Source: Desulfuromonas sp. TF
GTDB taxonomy: Bacteria; Desulfobacterota; Desulfuromonadia; Desulfuromonadales; ATBO01
DNA length: 64,000 nucleotides
NCBI RefSeq assembly: GCF_000472285.1
Contig: NZ_KI421413.1
Location: 483,433-547,432 of the forward strand
Direction: 5' to 3'
Below are positions 1 to 8,488 of the stretch, piece by piece. The notes below the pieces were generated by a model. The model searched no databases and had not been told where the DNA came from. It saw only the letters and a list, made by a program, of their open reading frames with translations. A program made the position numbers and the translations under genes. Within the stretch, counting starts at the first letter, position 1. The number at the start of each line of letters is the position of its first letter.

Positions 1-177
1 ATATCCCCTCTCCTCAAAGGTGGCCAACAATCGAAAGACGTAGGATTTATCTATCTCCAGCATCTCACTCAGCCTGGTGATGCGCACCTCCCCATCGATT
101 TCCCCAAACGCTTCCAGAATGGTCAGGGCATTTTCTACCGCCTGGATGGAATAGGACCTTTTGTCTCTGTTCAGCAA
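1..177 (-). CDS. IclR-family transcriptional regulator, N-terminal part (cut by window edge)
   Basis: Only the first 59 residues are inside the window. Read on the minus strand from a TTG codon at 177, they form the winged helix-turn-helix typical of IclR regulators: a start like SIQAVENALTILEAF, then RITRLSEMLEIDKSYVFRLL as the recognition region. An AAGGAG ribosome site lies six bases before the TTG, and no ATG is available, so TTG is the likely start. The effector-binding domain is outside the window. It lies downstream of the histidine kinase on the same strand, and may control the aromatic-degradation genes here, since IclR proteins often do; that is inference. Confidence 0.8.
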   Translation of the reverse strand, partial: MLNRDKRSYSIQAVENALTILEAFGEIDGEVRITRLSEMLEIDKSYVFRLLATFEERGY

Positions 178-256
178 CGATGACTCCTTATAACTAACTG
201 TTTGAACGCCTGGAGTTGACCATGTCCGACCAAAAGTGCGGCTTTAATCCAGCTCC

Positions 257-1072
257 TCAATGATTCCGATTCCTCTTCGACCCGCTCGTTAACGGAATCG
301 AGAGGGTGACCGTAGTTCCAGCACCCGGGGTACTCTTTATGGAGAGGTCTCCTCCGTGCGCCTCGACTAGGGCATTGGCGAAGGGGAGCCCCAGGCCAAG
401 ACCCGCGGCCGCTGTTGACGAGGCGTCGACGCGGAAAAACGGCTGGAAGATCTTTTTCAAATCCTGCGGTGACATCCCGATACCATCATCCTCCACGGCA
501 ATGAGAGAGCGACCGCCTGAGCACTCTCCCCGCACGCGGACCACACGGTCCGGGGCAAATTTGAGGGCATTTGCAAGAAGAGCCGTCAGAGCCCTCCCCA
601 GTTTTTTCCGATCGATCCAAATGCTCGTCCCGCCTTCTACCAGATGAACCTCTATCCGTTGCTTATCGGTGGTACCTGGCAATGCGGCCAGCGCCTCCTC
701 CACCAGGGTTTCGATGCTACAGGCCTCCCTGTTCAAACACACCCCTATGCCGGAGCGACTGTGGGCAAGAATCAGAAGCGCATCGACTATGTCCATCAGA
801 TCCCTGGCTTTCTCGTAGATAATTTCCAGAAACTCCCTTTGCCTCTCTGCAGCTATGCCGCCATAATTCTCGGGGTTCATCAATAGTTCGGAAAAGCCCA
901 GAATCGAAGTCAGAGGAGTGCACAGTTCGTGAGAGGCCGTACTGATGAATTCCCTCTTCAATCGCTCCAGGTCGTCCGGATGGGTTAGCTCTTTTGATAT
1001 GGAGGAAATCTGGCGCCGCTTGAGTTCCTTAGCTGGAATGTGATGGATAACTTTTGCGATGTGAGCCGCCAT
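257..1072 (-). CDS. Sensor-less histidine kinase
   Basis: A 271-residue histidine kinase core. The H-box is STASHELCTPLTSILGF with the phospho-accepting His48, followed by an N-box (LLANALKFAP), G1 (VEDDGIGM), F-box (FQPFFR) and G2 (GLGLGLPFANALVEAHGG). Only about 40 residues precede the H-box and there is no membrane segment or recognisable PAS/GAF domain, so it is much shorter than usual kinases and must sense through a partner or in the cytosol. The usual HELRTPL has Cys in place of Arg. AAGGAGG supports the ATG. It follows the cytochrome b genes by 18 bases, suggesting one transcript; no response regulator is adjacent. Confidence 0.88.
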   Translation of the reverse strand: MAAHIAKVIHHIPAKELKRRQISSISKELTHPDDLERLKREFISTASHELCTPLTSILGFSELLMNPENYGGIAAERQREFLEIIYEKARDLMDIVDALLILAHSRSGIGVCLNREACSIETLVEEALAALPGTTDKQRIEVHLVEGGTSIWIDRKKLGRALTALLANALKFAPDRVVRVRGECSGGRSLIAVEDDGIGMSPQDLKKIFQPFFRVDASSTAAAGLGLGLPFANALVEAHGGDLSIKSTPGAGTTVTLSIPLTSGSKRNRNH

Positions 1073-1090
1073 AAGCGCACCTCCTTACCT

Positions 1091-1618
1091 CTATGATTGC
1101 TCCCACGGCCAGTAAAGAGACCAGTTCGGTCCGCGGAAGAATTCTCCTATCACGATCAGGATGATCATGGTGACGACGAAAAGTGAAAACAAGAGGATGC
1201 CCGCTTTCCGATTTCCGGAAAACCAGACGCCAGTCCCTGTCGGGTTCCTGTCCAGGTACGGCAGAAATAGCAGAGACAATACAATAACCGCGGGGATCAG
1301 GATTCCGCCCAGGAAAGCCGAGTAGCTCACCAGTTCCTGAATTCCCACGAAATACCAGGGCGCCTTGGCCGGATTGGTCGAATGCAAAGGGTTGGCGGGC
1401 TCTTCGAGGGGGGCATCGAACACCAGGGAGACCGCAAGAATCACGATGCAGACGATCAAGAAGAGCAGGAGCTCACGCACTATCAGGTGCGGCCAGGTAT
1501 GCACCGTTTCTTCCGGCCCTTTTTCAACTTGGAGGGACTCCCCTTCTACAATCGCCATAAGAGAATAGGTCTTGTCGGGATCCTTCGGGTATATTTCCAC
1601 TTTTTCTACTGTTGCCAT
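1091..1618 (-). CDS. Cytochrome b C-terminal half (subunit IV-like) of a bc-type complex
   Basis: A 175-residue membrane protein with about three transmembrane stretches (near 48-68, 95-120 and 140-162), matching the C-terminal cytochrome b domain / subunit IV of b6f complexes. The quinol-site PEWY region reads NPAKAPWYF, so the Glu of PEWY is replaced by Pro; forms of this kind are, to my knowledge, common in delta-proteobacterial bc-type complexes. AGGAGG lies before the ATG. The gene follows the heme-binding cytochrome b half with a 34-base gap. With the Rieske and cytochrome c genes on the other strand it should make a quinol-cytochrome c oxidoreductase-like complex in the inner membrane. 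Confidence 0.88.
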   Translation of the reverse strand: MATVEKVEIYPKDPDKTYSLMAIVEGESLQVEKGPEETVHTWPHLIVRELLLFLIVCIVILAVSLVFDAPLEEPANPLHSTNPAKAPWYFVGIQELVSYSAFLGGILIPAVIVLSLLFLPYLDRNPTGTGVWFSGNRKAGILLFSLFVVTMIILIVIGEFFRGPNWSLYWPWEQS

Positions 1619-1652
1619 TGCTCGAAACCTCCTCGGCCCTTTTTGCTTAATC

Positions 1653-2387
1653 TCAGTCTTTCAACGGCCGTGAAAGGCCTCCGTCCTTGCGAATCCGCCA
1701 GAAATGCACCCCCACCAGTACCGCCGTAAATAGAGGCAGGATCGCAATGTGAAGCACATAAAATCGCGTGAGCGCCATCTGGCCGACCTCGTTCCCTCCC
1801 AGCAGCAGGAACCGAAGATCGTCCCCAAGCCAGGGGACATAGGCGGCGATATTGGTTCCCACTGTAACGGCCCAAAAGGCCAGCTGATCCCAGGGAAGAA
1901 GGTATCCGGTAAAACTTAGAAATAGCGTCAGAAGAAGCAGGCATACCCCGATCACCCAGTTGAAATCCCTGGGGGGCTTGTAGGAGCCGGTGTAGAAGAC
2001 GCGGCACAGGTGCAGAAAGACAAAGATCACCATGGCATGGGCCGACCATCGGTGGGCATTGCGCAGCACCATCCCGTAAGAGATGACAAACTCGAGATCC
2101 TTCATGCTACGGTAGGCACTTTCCATGGAAGGGATGTAATAGAACATCAGCAATGTCCCAGAAATCACCAGAATCAGGAAAAGATAGAAGGAAATCAGGC
2201 CCAGTCCGAAGGTATACCCAGGTCGAAGGGTGTTGACGTGAACCCTCACCGGGTGAAGATGCAGGAAGAAGTTTCCGTAGACTGCTGCGGCCCTTTCCTG
2301 ATCAGGAGTCCCTCCCCCTCGACGAAGGACGGATTCTTTTATGCTTCCGGGCAAATGCTTGATGGACTCTTTGAGGCTGTATCTCAT
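1653..2387 (-). CDS. Cytochrome b N-terminal half (b6-like, diheme)
   Basis: A 244-residue membrane protein of the cytochrome b/b6 family. The heme ligands are visible: His112 (NAHRW) pairs with His126 (FLHLCRV) 14 residues on, and two further His (213 in VLHIAILP and 228 in [12 protein letters not shown]) lie 15 apart, the b6-type spacing. The GYLLPWDQ motif is present. A TTG two codons upstream is possible, but GGAG is correctly spaced only for the ATG at 2387. It lies between the FeS flavoprotein and subunit IV genes, all in one direction, and should bind two b hemes in the quinone-reacting complex. Confidence 0.9.
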   Translation of the reverse strand: MRYSLKESIKHLPGSIKESVLRRGGGTPDQERAAAVYGNFFLHLHPVRVHVNTLRPGYTFGLGLISFYLFLILVISGTLLMFYYIPSMESAYRSMKDLEFVISYGMVLRNAHRWSAHAMVIFVFLHLCRVFYTGSYKPPRDFNWVIGVCLLLLTLFLSFTGYLLPWDQLAFWAVTVGTNIAAYVPWLGDDLRFLLLGGNEVGQMALTRFYVLHIAILPLFTAVLVGVHFWRIRKDGGLSRPLKD

Positions 2388-2420
2388 GATCAATCTCCGT
2401 CATACTCAAAGCGTTACTGG

Positions 2421-4274
2421 TCAACTCTGCTCCCATTTCTCTTCATAGTGGAACTCCGCCATGGAGATGGCTTGCCCCGGACATCGGCGCGCACACATCC
2501 CGCAACGAACGCATCGGCTCTCATCCTTGATGATCGCCGTCATCCCTTTGCCGGGAGGCGACCTCTTCTCCACGGCCCGGACCAGATCTTCGATATCCTT
2601 TTCTTTATGGATATCCGCCATGCGGGTAAGCTTAAGGGCGCCTTGAACGCAGGTATCCACACAGGTTCCACAAAGAAGACAGCGGGAGCGGTCGAATACG
2701 GTCTGTATGTTGCACCGCCTGCATCGGGCAGCCTGAAGGCGCGCCTGCTCTGACTCAAAAGCCAGAGTGATCTCCTCCCCGGTCTGGATCCTTTTGCCGG
2801 CATCTCTCTTGGGTGGGTTCACCGCCTCGATGGTCTCGCAACGGAGATTGTCAAAGTCAGGCGCCAGCGCCCTCATGTATCCTTTTTTCCTCACACGCAA
2901 GGGTTTGCCGCTGAGATAACCGTGGATGGACCGGGCCGCCTTCTGGCCGTCGGCGATGGCATCCGTCACGTTCCTAGCAAACCGCCACCGGACATCCCCT
3001 CCGGCAAAAACGCCCGGCAGCTTTGTGGACATGTCGTCTGCGGCACAGATCATCCCTGACGGCGTTATCTCCAGTCCGTCCATTCCGGACAAGGACGGGA
3101 GAGTCGAAGACTGACCCACGGCCAATATCACCGAGTCGGCTTCCAAAAAGGTCCTGCTGTCCTGGACAAAGGTGGGATTGAACCTTCCCTCTTCATCGAA
3201 CACCGATTTCACGCCCAGAAACTCGACGCCGGTCACACGCCCCTTCTGTCCCACTATCCTCTGAGGGCCAAGTGAGGGATAAAACGCGATCCCTTCTTCC
3301 TGCGCATCCTCTTTCTCGGATAAACTCGCCGGCATCGTGTCCCACGATTCCAAACAGGAGATCATCACCCGCTCAACTCCTTGACGTACTGCATGCTGGG
3401 CACAGTCTATAGCCACCCCTCCGCCGCCTATGACCAGACAGGTCTTTCCCAATGAGATGTTCTGATGCTCCCGCACATAATCGATGCCGTTGTATGCTCC
3501 CTTCAACTCGGCCCCTTCCAGGTCCAGAATCATGGGATTCTGAAGACCGATGGTGATGAAGACCGACTCGTAGCCTTGCTCACGAAGATCGGCAAGAGTT
3601 CTTTCCGTTCCGATGGGGCTGTTTACCCTTATCTCTACCCCGATGCTCTTTATGGCCTCGATTTCTTGACGGACGATGTCTTTCGGTAATCGGAACCCCG
3701 GGATGCCGGTCTGCAACTGCCCTCCAGGCAGCGGCGCCGCCTCGAAAACCGTCACCCGATAGCCGAGCAGGGCAAGATCGTGAGCGGCCGATAATCCCGC
3801 CGGACCGGAACCCACGATGGCCACGCGGGCTGAAGTCCCCTGGGATCTCCCCCCTTCTTCCTTGCCCTTACGGGACCTCTCCGAAAGGGCAAAGATGTGG
3901 TTACCCGTCCGATCACTCAGCCACCTGTCCCGCTGGGAGAGCTCATCCAGCCTCTTCGCGACCGCAAGGGGTGAAGCCACGCCGTGCCGGTCACATACAA
4001 ATCGCTTCAGGGACCGGATGCCCACCGGAGCTTCCACCTCCATCTTTCTGCAGGCCTTCTCGCAGGGTGCGGTACAGACCCTGCTGCAAACAGAAACAAG
4101 AGGGTTTGTTTGTCTGGCAATAAGGTAGCCCTTCTCATCATCTCCATCGGCTATGGCTTTAATGTACCTCTTGGTGTCGGTCCCAAGCGGACAGGCGCTT
4201 TGGCATGGCGTCAAAGCCTGATAGTCCTCGAGTCTCATGACCCTTACCCGATATTTGCCGTCTTCCTTGTCCAT
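2421..4274 (-). CDS. GltD-like FeS flavoprotein oxidoreductase with C-terminal double 4Fe-4S ferredoxin domain
   Basis: A 617-residue protein related to the small subunit of glutamate synthase and similar NAD(P)-linked oxidoreductases. Order: an N-terminal cysteine domain (Cys24, 28, 63, 67, 71, 75), an FAD Rossmann motif (VAIVGSGPAGLSAAHDL, about 150-166), an NAD(P) Rossmann motif (CLVIGGGGVAIDCAQ, about 285), and a C-terminal ferredoxin domain with two CxxCxxCxxxC groups preceded by a CxxC. The ATG at 4274 is chosen because GAGGA precedes it; an in-frame ATG at 4346 lacks this. It heads an operon with the cytochrome b genes, behind a sigma-54 promoter, so it probably exchanges electrons between that complex and NAD(P) or ferredoxin. 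The natural partner is not shown by sequence. Confidence 0.85.
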   Translation of the reverse strand: MDKEDGKYRVRVMRLEDYQALTPCQSACPLGTDTKRYIKAIADGDDEKGYLIARQTNPLVSVCSRVCTAPCEKACRKMEVEAPVGIRSLKRFVCDRHGVASPLAVAKRLDELSQRDRWLSDRTGNHIFALSERSRKGKEEGGRSQGTSARVAIVGSGPAGLSAAHDLALLGYRVTVFEAAPLPGGQLQTGIPGFRLPKDIVRQEIEAIKSIGVEIRVNSPIGTERTLADLREQGYESVFITIGLQNPMILDLEGAELKGAYNGIDYVREHQNISLGKTCLVIGGGGVAIDCAQHAVRQGVERVMISCLESWDTMPASLSEKEDAQEEGIAFYPSLGPQRIVGQKGRVTGVEFLGVKSVFDEEGRFNPTFVQDSRTFLEADSVILAVGQSSTLPSLSGMDGLEITPSGMICAADDMSTKLPGVFAGGDVRWRFARNVTDAIADGQKAARSIHGYLSGKPLRVRKKGYMRALAPDFDNLRCETIEAVNPPKRDAGKRIQTGEEITLAFESEQARLQAARCRRCNIQTVFDRSRCLLCGTCVDTCVQGALKLTRMADIHKEKDIEDLVRAVEKRSPPGKGMTAIIKDESRCVRCGMCARRCPGQAISMAEFHYEEKWEQS

Positions 4275-4362
4275 GAATCTTCCTCTGTCATACCGTTGAT
4301 ACCGCTCAGACTCGCTGCCGCTCCTCCAACTGCGCGGCCATGCCACCTATTGCCCTATCACT

Positions 4363-4378
4363 TGCTAACACTGTGCCA
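4363..4378 (-). promoter_or_regulatory. Sigma-54 promoter for the FeS flavoprotein-cytochrome b operon
   Basis: On the minus strand the sequence reads TGGCAC-AGTGT-TAGCA, matching the sigma-54 consensus TGGCAC-N5-TTGCW except for one base in the -12 element. It lies about 90 bases before the ATG at 4274, leaving a leader of some 78 bases. The rest of 4275-4583 is AT-rich with no other recognisable gene. Confidence 0.6.
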
Positions 4379-4583
4379 TTTATTTTTTGTCTTTATTTCC
4401 GACAGCTTGAAACATGGCACTACACCTTAAACCGAAATGCGGCGTAACATAAATAAACAACGTTATACAATCCAGGGTTCCCGAAAAAAGGAGAGGAGTC
4501 ATCGACAGAACCTGTGGCCCCAGCCTAAAAAGAACTGTTATATCATTTGCTTATAAATGAGAAAAAGGGAAGGAGAAGAGTCT

Positions 4584-4685
4584 ATGTTACTATTCGTGAT
4601 GCTTGGCACGATTGGCTGTTACTGTTTTACACAGAAATCGGGAATGAAAAGGTCTAAGACGCCAAACCGGATTTTTCGAGGATAG
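4584..4685 (+). CDS. Possible small membrane protein, 33 residues
   Basis: A short open frame beginning ATG after a strong AAGGAG ribosome site (spacing 8). The product starts with a hydrophobic stretch (MLLFVMLGTIGCYCF) and then becomes basic (KSGMKRSKTPNRIFRG), as in small single-span membrane peptides. It lies about 100 bases upstream of the binding-protein gene. No family is recognised, and the evidence is only the ribosome site plus the hydrophobic-basic pattern, so it may be chance. Confidence 0.3.
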   Translation: MLLFVMLGTIGCYCFTQKSGMKRSKTPNRIFRG

Positions 4686-4787
4686 ATGGCAGGAAAAGGC
4701 ATGTTGAATCATAAAACTTTGTTTGATAAAATCCGACAGATGAAAAATATGCCGGAGCCAAATAACGGCCGGTCTTGAAGAGGAAAT

Positions 4788-6011
4788 TTGAGCATCATGA
4801 ATATTGCATGGCGAAATCGATTGGCAATAGTTTTCGTGAGCATGATAATGACCAGCGCCCTGCCTTCCCTGGCAAAGGATAGGAGTGAAATCATAATTGG
4901 CACCCACCTTCCTTTGACAGGTGAGCTTTCTGGAGCAGGCAGGGAACAGAAGTGGTCTTATGAGGAAGCGGTAAAGGATGTTAACGCTTCGGGTGGCATC
5001 TTTATAAAGGAATTCGGAAAAAATCTACAGGTCAGGCTCATTATCGTGGATGATGAATCGAATCCAGCGAAGGCTTCCCGAGCAGTAGAGAGACTGATAG
5101 ATTTCCACAAAGTTGACATGCTCCTGAGCGGTTTTGGCGGGATTCATGGTGTCATCCCTGCGTGTATAACTGCAGAGAAATACAAAAAATATTATCATGC
5201 TTCCATTTCCTTGGTGCCAGACTGGCTTAAGCACAAGTTTCAATGGTCCACACTGTTTTTCTTCGACCTTGAGCAAAGCGTCTCCGTTCCTTTCCAGTTA
5301 TGGAACAGTATGCCGAGGGATAACCGCCCGAAAAAACCCGCGGTATTAACGGAAAACACCCCCGATGGACGACTCTTTGCCGACCTTTTTCAGACCGTTT
5401 CGAAAACGTATGGCTATCGTTTAATTTTTTCCGAGACTCTGCGCTCTGGAACTAATGATCATTCGGTACAAATACAAAAGTCCAAAACCTTGGGGGTTGA
5501 TGCGATCCTCTTTTTCTCTTCTGAAAAAGACAGCATAAGCTTTATTCGCCAAATGAAACAAAATGACCTTAACGTGGCCTACTTCCATGGGTGGAAAGGA
5601 GCCTGGGCTGGAAATTTCTGGAATGAACTCGGGAAGGACGCCCAATTCATTCTTTGTGACGGGTTTTGGTCAATGGACTTCCCCTTCCCGGGGGCTAGGG
5701 ATTTGGGTGAACGCTACCTGAGGCACTTCGGAGAAACTTCGGTTTCGGTCGGGTGTACCTATGCCCTAGCTCAAATCCTGTGGCAGGCCATCGAAAAAGC
5801 CGGAACTCTGGACGGAAAAAAGGTGCGTGACGCCGTTCTAGGCAGCAGGTTTGAAACCGTTATGGGTCCTGTAAAATACCAGAGCAATGGAGTTGCCATT
5901 TTCGTGAACACAGCCAATCAGTGGATCGACGGCAAGCAAGAGTTGGTTTACCCGTTCAAATGGGCGAAAAAACCGGTCATATCGGCCCCGCCATGGGATG
6001 AACGATTGTAG
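4788..6011 (+). CDS. Periplasmic branched-chain amino acid-type (LivK-like) solute-binding protein
   Basis: A 407-residue type-I periplasmic binding protein. A signal peptide (hydrophobic stretch then ALPSLAKD) precedes IIIGTHLPLTGELSGAG, the classic start of LivK/Leu-Ile-Val binding proteins, and the two-lobed fold runs to the end (YPFKWAKKP). Such proteins bind amino acids or aromatic acids. No permease or ATPase gene is adjacent, so it may serve a distant transporter or act in sensing. The start is TTG at 4788 (AGAGGA just upstream) or ATG at 4797. Base composition is more AT-rich than the flanking genes. The surroundings suggest an aromatic ligand, but that is not shown. Confidence 0.85.
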   Translation: MSIMNIAWRNRLAIVFVSMIMTSALPSLAKDRSEIIIGTHLPLTGELSGAGREQKWSYEEAVKDVNASGGIFIKEFGKNLQVRLIIVDDESNPAKASRAVERLIDFHKVDMLLSGFGGIHGVIPACITAEKYKKYYHASISLVPDWLKHKFQWSTLFFFDLEQSVSVPFQLWNSMPRDNRPKKPAVLTENTPDGRLFADLFQTVSKTYGYRLIFSETLRSGTNDHSVQIQKSKTLGVDAILFFSSEKDSISFIRQMKQNDLNVAYFHGWKGAWAGNFWNELGKDAQFILCDGFWSMDFPFPGARDLGERYLRHFGETSVSVGCTYALAQILWQAIEKAGTLDGKKVRDAVLGSRFETVMGPVKYQSNGVAIFVNTANQWIDGKQELVYPFKWAKKPVISAPPWDERL

Positions 6012-6367
6012 AATATTGTGCGCTTCGGCCGTGAATCCGAAAACACCCCATCTCCCTCCATGAATTTTGGTAACACTTTGCCTTACCAACGCCACCAACG
6101 GTAACACAGAACTCCTGTCCGCGTATAACTTCCCGACATTTAATGCCTTTCGGACCAGTTCGATATTTCCCGACATTCCTTTCTCTCTAAACCTCCCATC
6201 TCCACCTACCCACTAAATCCTCAATAAATTTGGATACTTGAATATCAATACCCTTGCTATTTCTTTTATCTATTTATTCGAACTTTGTTTTAAACAGAAT
6301 ATCAGTTTGAACACTCAAGCCCCTATATTAATAATACAAATTATTGATTTTACAGCATTATTTTAAA
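6012..6367 (+). other. AT-rich intergenic region upstream of the Rieske gene
   Basis: No convincing gene is seen. The half near 6200-6360 is strongly AT-rich, as expected for IHF-assisted bending at a sigma-54 promoter. A small dyad TGTTT-T-AAACA at 6286-6296, about 75 bases before the -24 element, could be an activator site, but this is weak. Confidence 0.35.
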
Positions 6368-6383
6368 TGGCACATTGTTTGCT
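6368..6383 (+). promoter_or_regulatory. Sigma-54 promoter for the Rieske-cytochrome-PCMH operon
   Basis: TGGCAC-ATTGT-TTGCT matches the sigma-54 consensus TGGCAC-N5-TTGCW at every fixed position. It predicts a start near 6394 and a leader of about 90 bases before the Rieske ATG at 6485. Expression would need an NtrC-type activator, and one is encoded at 17358-18734. Confidence 0.8.
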
Positions 6384-6484
6384 TTTTGGTAAATCGAGAC
6401 ATACTGGCTCTCCGAAAGCCAGAGAAAACCATCAAAAACATCAAGAAATCAGCAGCAGAAAAATTGGGACGAAAGGAGTTAACC

Positions 6485-6991
6485 ATGCTTCATGCAACGC
6501 TTCTTGAAGCAGCAAGATGCAAAGCGAAACCCAGAGTGGATGAAGACCGCAGAGGGTTTGTCAATCTGGCCGCGACGATTCTGGTTCTCGGAATCGGAGG
6601 GGCTGTGACACAGATCGGCCGTTTCCTGAAGCCCAATGTTCTTTATGAACCTTCCAAAGTCTTCAAAATTGGCGCTCTGAGCAGGTTCCCAATCGGAAGC
6701 CGAACTGTAATAGGTGGCAGGGGAATAGAAATCGTGCGGGAGAAGGATGGCATTCACGCCATCTCTCTCGTCTGTACACACCTGGGCTGCCTGGTTAAAC
6801 CCGTGAACAACAATCCCGATGTCGGGTACACATGCCCCTGCCACGGATCCCACTTTACGCTCAAGGGTGATGTCCTAGGGGGACCGGCACCAAAAAACCT
6901 TCCCTGGTACGAAATCTATATGGATCACATGGGGAGTCTCGTGGTCGATACTTCCAAGGAGAACCAAAGAAGGACCAAGCTCGTTGCCTAG
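6485..6991 (+). CDS. Rieske 2Fe-2S protein of a bc-type complex
   Basis: A 168-residue Rieske protein. An N-terminal membrane anchor (about 26-46) follows basic residues that include RRGF. The cluster ligands are in CTHLGC (Cys97, His99, Cys102) and CPCHGS (Cys117, Cys119, His120), including the two disulfide cysteines. A longer frame opens at 6344, but it would cross the sigma-54 promoter; AAAGGAG at 6473-6479 fixes the ATG at 6485. It should move electrons between quinol at the cytochrome b encoded on the other strand and the c-type cytochromes that follow. Confidence 0.93.
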   Translation: MLHATLLEAARCKAKPRVDEDRRGFVNLAATILVLGIGGAVTQIGRFLKPNVLYEPSKVFKIGALSRFPIGSRTVIGGRGIEIVREKDGIHAISLVCTHLGCLVKPVNNNPDVGYTCPCHGSHFTLKGDVLGGPAPKNLPWYEIYMDHMGSLVVDTSKENQRRTKLVA

Positions 6992-7131
6992 GACTAAAGG
7001 CAATTGTTCCTGCTTCCCTCATGTCCTTTGTCGACAGGCGGCATCCGAACCGAAGTAGTGCATCGGGAGATAGTCGCCATGGGAAACCTGGACGGTGCCT
7101 GATCCCCTTTTGTGAACCTGAGGATCTTAAT

Positions 7132-8055
7132 ATGCGAACTTCGGAGAATAAGCGGATGGAAAGAGCAGTTTTGCGAAAGCTTACATCACTCTGCATCATC
7201 AGCGGACTGGTCTGTTTGATCCTGCTGGGTATAACGGCGATCCGCGACGGAAAACGGGAGTGGAAAGATTATCAGCAGGAGTACAGGAGACTGCTACTGG
7301 GAAAGATCAGCCGCGATATCAACCCGGTGCTCTACGAGAGAGTTTCGGGCATGAAGCCGGAGATCAAGCAGATCGTCGTGAATGAATTCGGCGCCGTCGA
7401 CCGCTGTCCAACCTGCCACCTTGGGATCGAAGATACGCTATTCACCACGGCGAAGCAACCGCACACCACCCACCCGGACCCGGAGCTGCTGGCAAAGCAC
7501 CCCGTTGAGAAGTTCGGCTGCACCATCTGTCATGGCGGCCAGGGGGCGGCCACAACCTACGACGGAGCCTCCCACCAGACCATCGCCCACTGGCCGGATC
7601 CGATGGTGGAGAAGCGTTTCATGCAGTCCCGTTGCGGCTACTGCCACAAGGACTACGAGGCAATCGGGGCCGACGATCTGGCCTTGGGACAGAAGCTCTT
7701 TGAAGACCTTTATTGTGCCGGTTGCCACAAGGTCGATGCGGGTGACGGATCCATGGCTCCCGAGCTATCCGCCTTCGCCGATAAGGATACCGGGCACTTC
7801 GACTTTACTCATATCGACGGTGACCGCTCGCGGCAGAACTGGGCACTTGAACACTTCCTGAGCCCTTCACGGGTAACACCGGGCTCCGTGATGCGCAGCT
7901 ACGCTATGAACGGCCATCAGGTCGAAGCCCTGACGACTTATGTCCTGAGCCTTACGGAAAGGGTTTTTGTGAGGTCGTATTATCCCAAGGAGGACCTCGT
8001 TGTCGCGAAGAAGGACATTATTATCCAAGAGCGGGAGAAGGATTTCTCCCCGTAG
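7132..8055 (+). CDS. Membrane-anchored tetraheme cytochrome c
   Basis: A 307-residue protein with one N-terminal transmembrane helix (about 17-35) and four CxxCH heme sites: CPTCH (92-96), CTICH (130-134), CGYCH (168-172) and CAGCH (195-199). The C-terminal part resembles class I cytochrome c. The open frame reaches back to 7021, but the first part is not protein-like, and TGAGGA precedes the ATG at 7132. Its place directly after the Rieske gene suggests that it replaces cytochrome c1 in the complex and accepts electrons from, or gives them to, the flavocytochrome downstream. Confidence 0.88.
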   Translation: MRTSENKRMERAVLRKLTSLCIISGLVCLILLGITAIRDGKREWKDYQQEYRRLLLGKISRDINPVLYERVSGMKPEIKQIVVNEFGAVDRCPTCHLGIEDTLFTTAKQPHTTHPDPELLAKHPVEKFGCTICHGGQGAATTYDGASHQTIAHWPDPMVEKRFMQSRCGYCHKDYEAIGADDLALGQKLFEDLYCAGCHKVDAGDGSMAPELSAFADKDTGHFDFTHIDGDRSRQNWALEHFLSPSRVTPGSVMRSYAMNGHQVEALTTYVLSLTERVFVRSYYPKEDLVVAKKDIIIQEREKDFSP

Positions 8056-8107
8056 GTTTTCACCAAGGAATTTTCCCGGGAAACATTTCTCATAAGGGAG
8101 TTGACGA

Positions 8108-8488
8108 ATGAAAATGGGAATCTTGAGCATTCTGGCCACCATGCTCTTCTCAGCGCTCCTGTTCTGCAGCGGAGCCCAGGCCAATGAGCCGCCGAACATG
8201 CCCTACGTCTTCGAGGCAAACTGTTTCCTGTGTCACAGGGAACCTGAGCAAACCGGGCCGAGCAGCATTTTCGACATGCGGTCGAAGACTGGGAATCCCC
8301 TGCACGAACAGTATATCCGCAACAACGTGCGATTCGGAATAAGCGCGATGCCTGCTTTCAGGATATCGGAAGTAAGCCCGAAGGCGTTGGATGATATTGT
8401 CAACTATCTGAAAACCGTTGCTACATACCGCAAGGAGCATCCTGACTACAAACCAATGCCGGGGCCAGAAGGAGGGATCGAGAAATGA
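8108..8488 (+). CDS. Monoheme cytochrome c, probable p-cresol methylhydroxylase beta subunit
   Basis: A 126-residue exported cytochrome c: signal peptide to about residue 25 (ending GAQAN), heme site CFLCH (39-43), and a likely distal Met81 in SAMPAF. Size and motif spacing fit the small cytochrome subunit (PchC-type) of p-cresol methylhydroxylase, which takes electrons one at a time from the flavin subunit. GGGAG precedes the ATG. Its stop overlaps the next gene (ATGA), and the flavoprotein genes follow in the same direction. Confidence 0.82.
   Translation: MKMGILSILATMLFSALLFCSGAQANEPPNMPYVFEANCFLCHREPEQTGPSSIFDMRSKTGNPLHEQYIRNNVRFGISAMPAFRISEVSPKALDDIVNYLKTVATYRKEHPDYKPMPGPEGGIEK

Noticed and set aside
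4605..4625. TTGGCAC...GGC sequence as a third sigma-54 promoter
   Set aside because: The GG to GC distance is eight bases instead of ten, so it does not fit the sigma-54 consensus.
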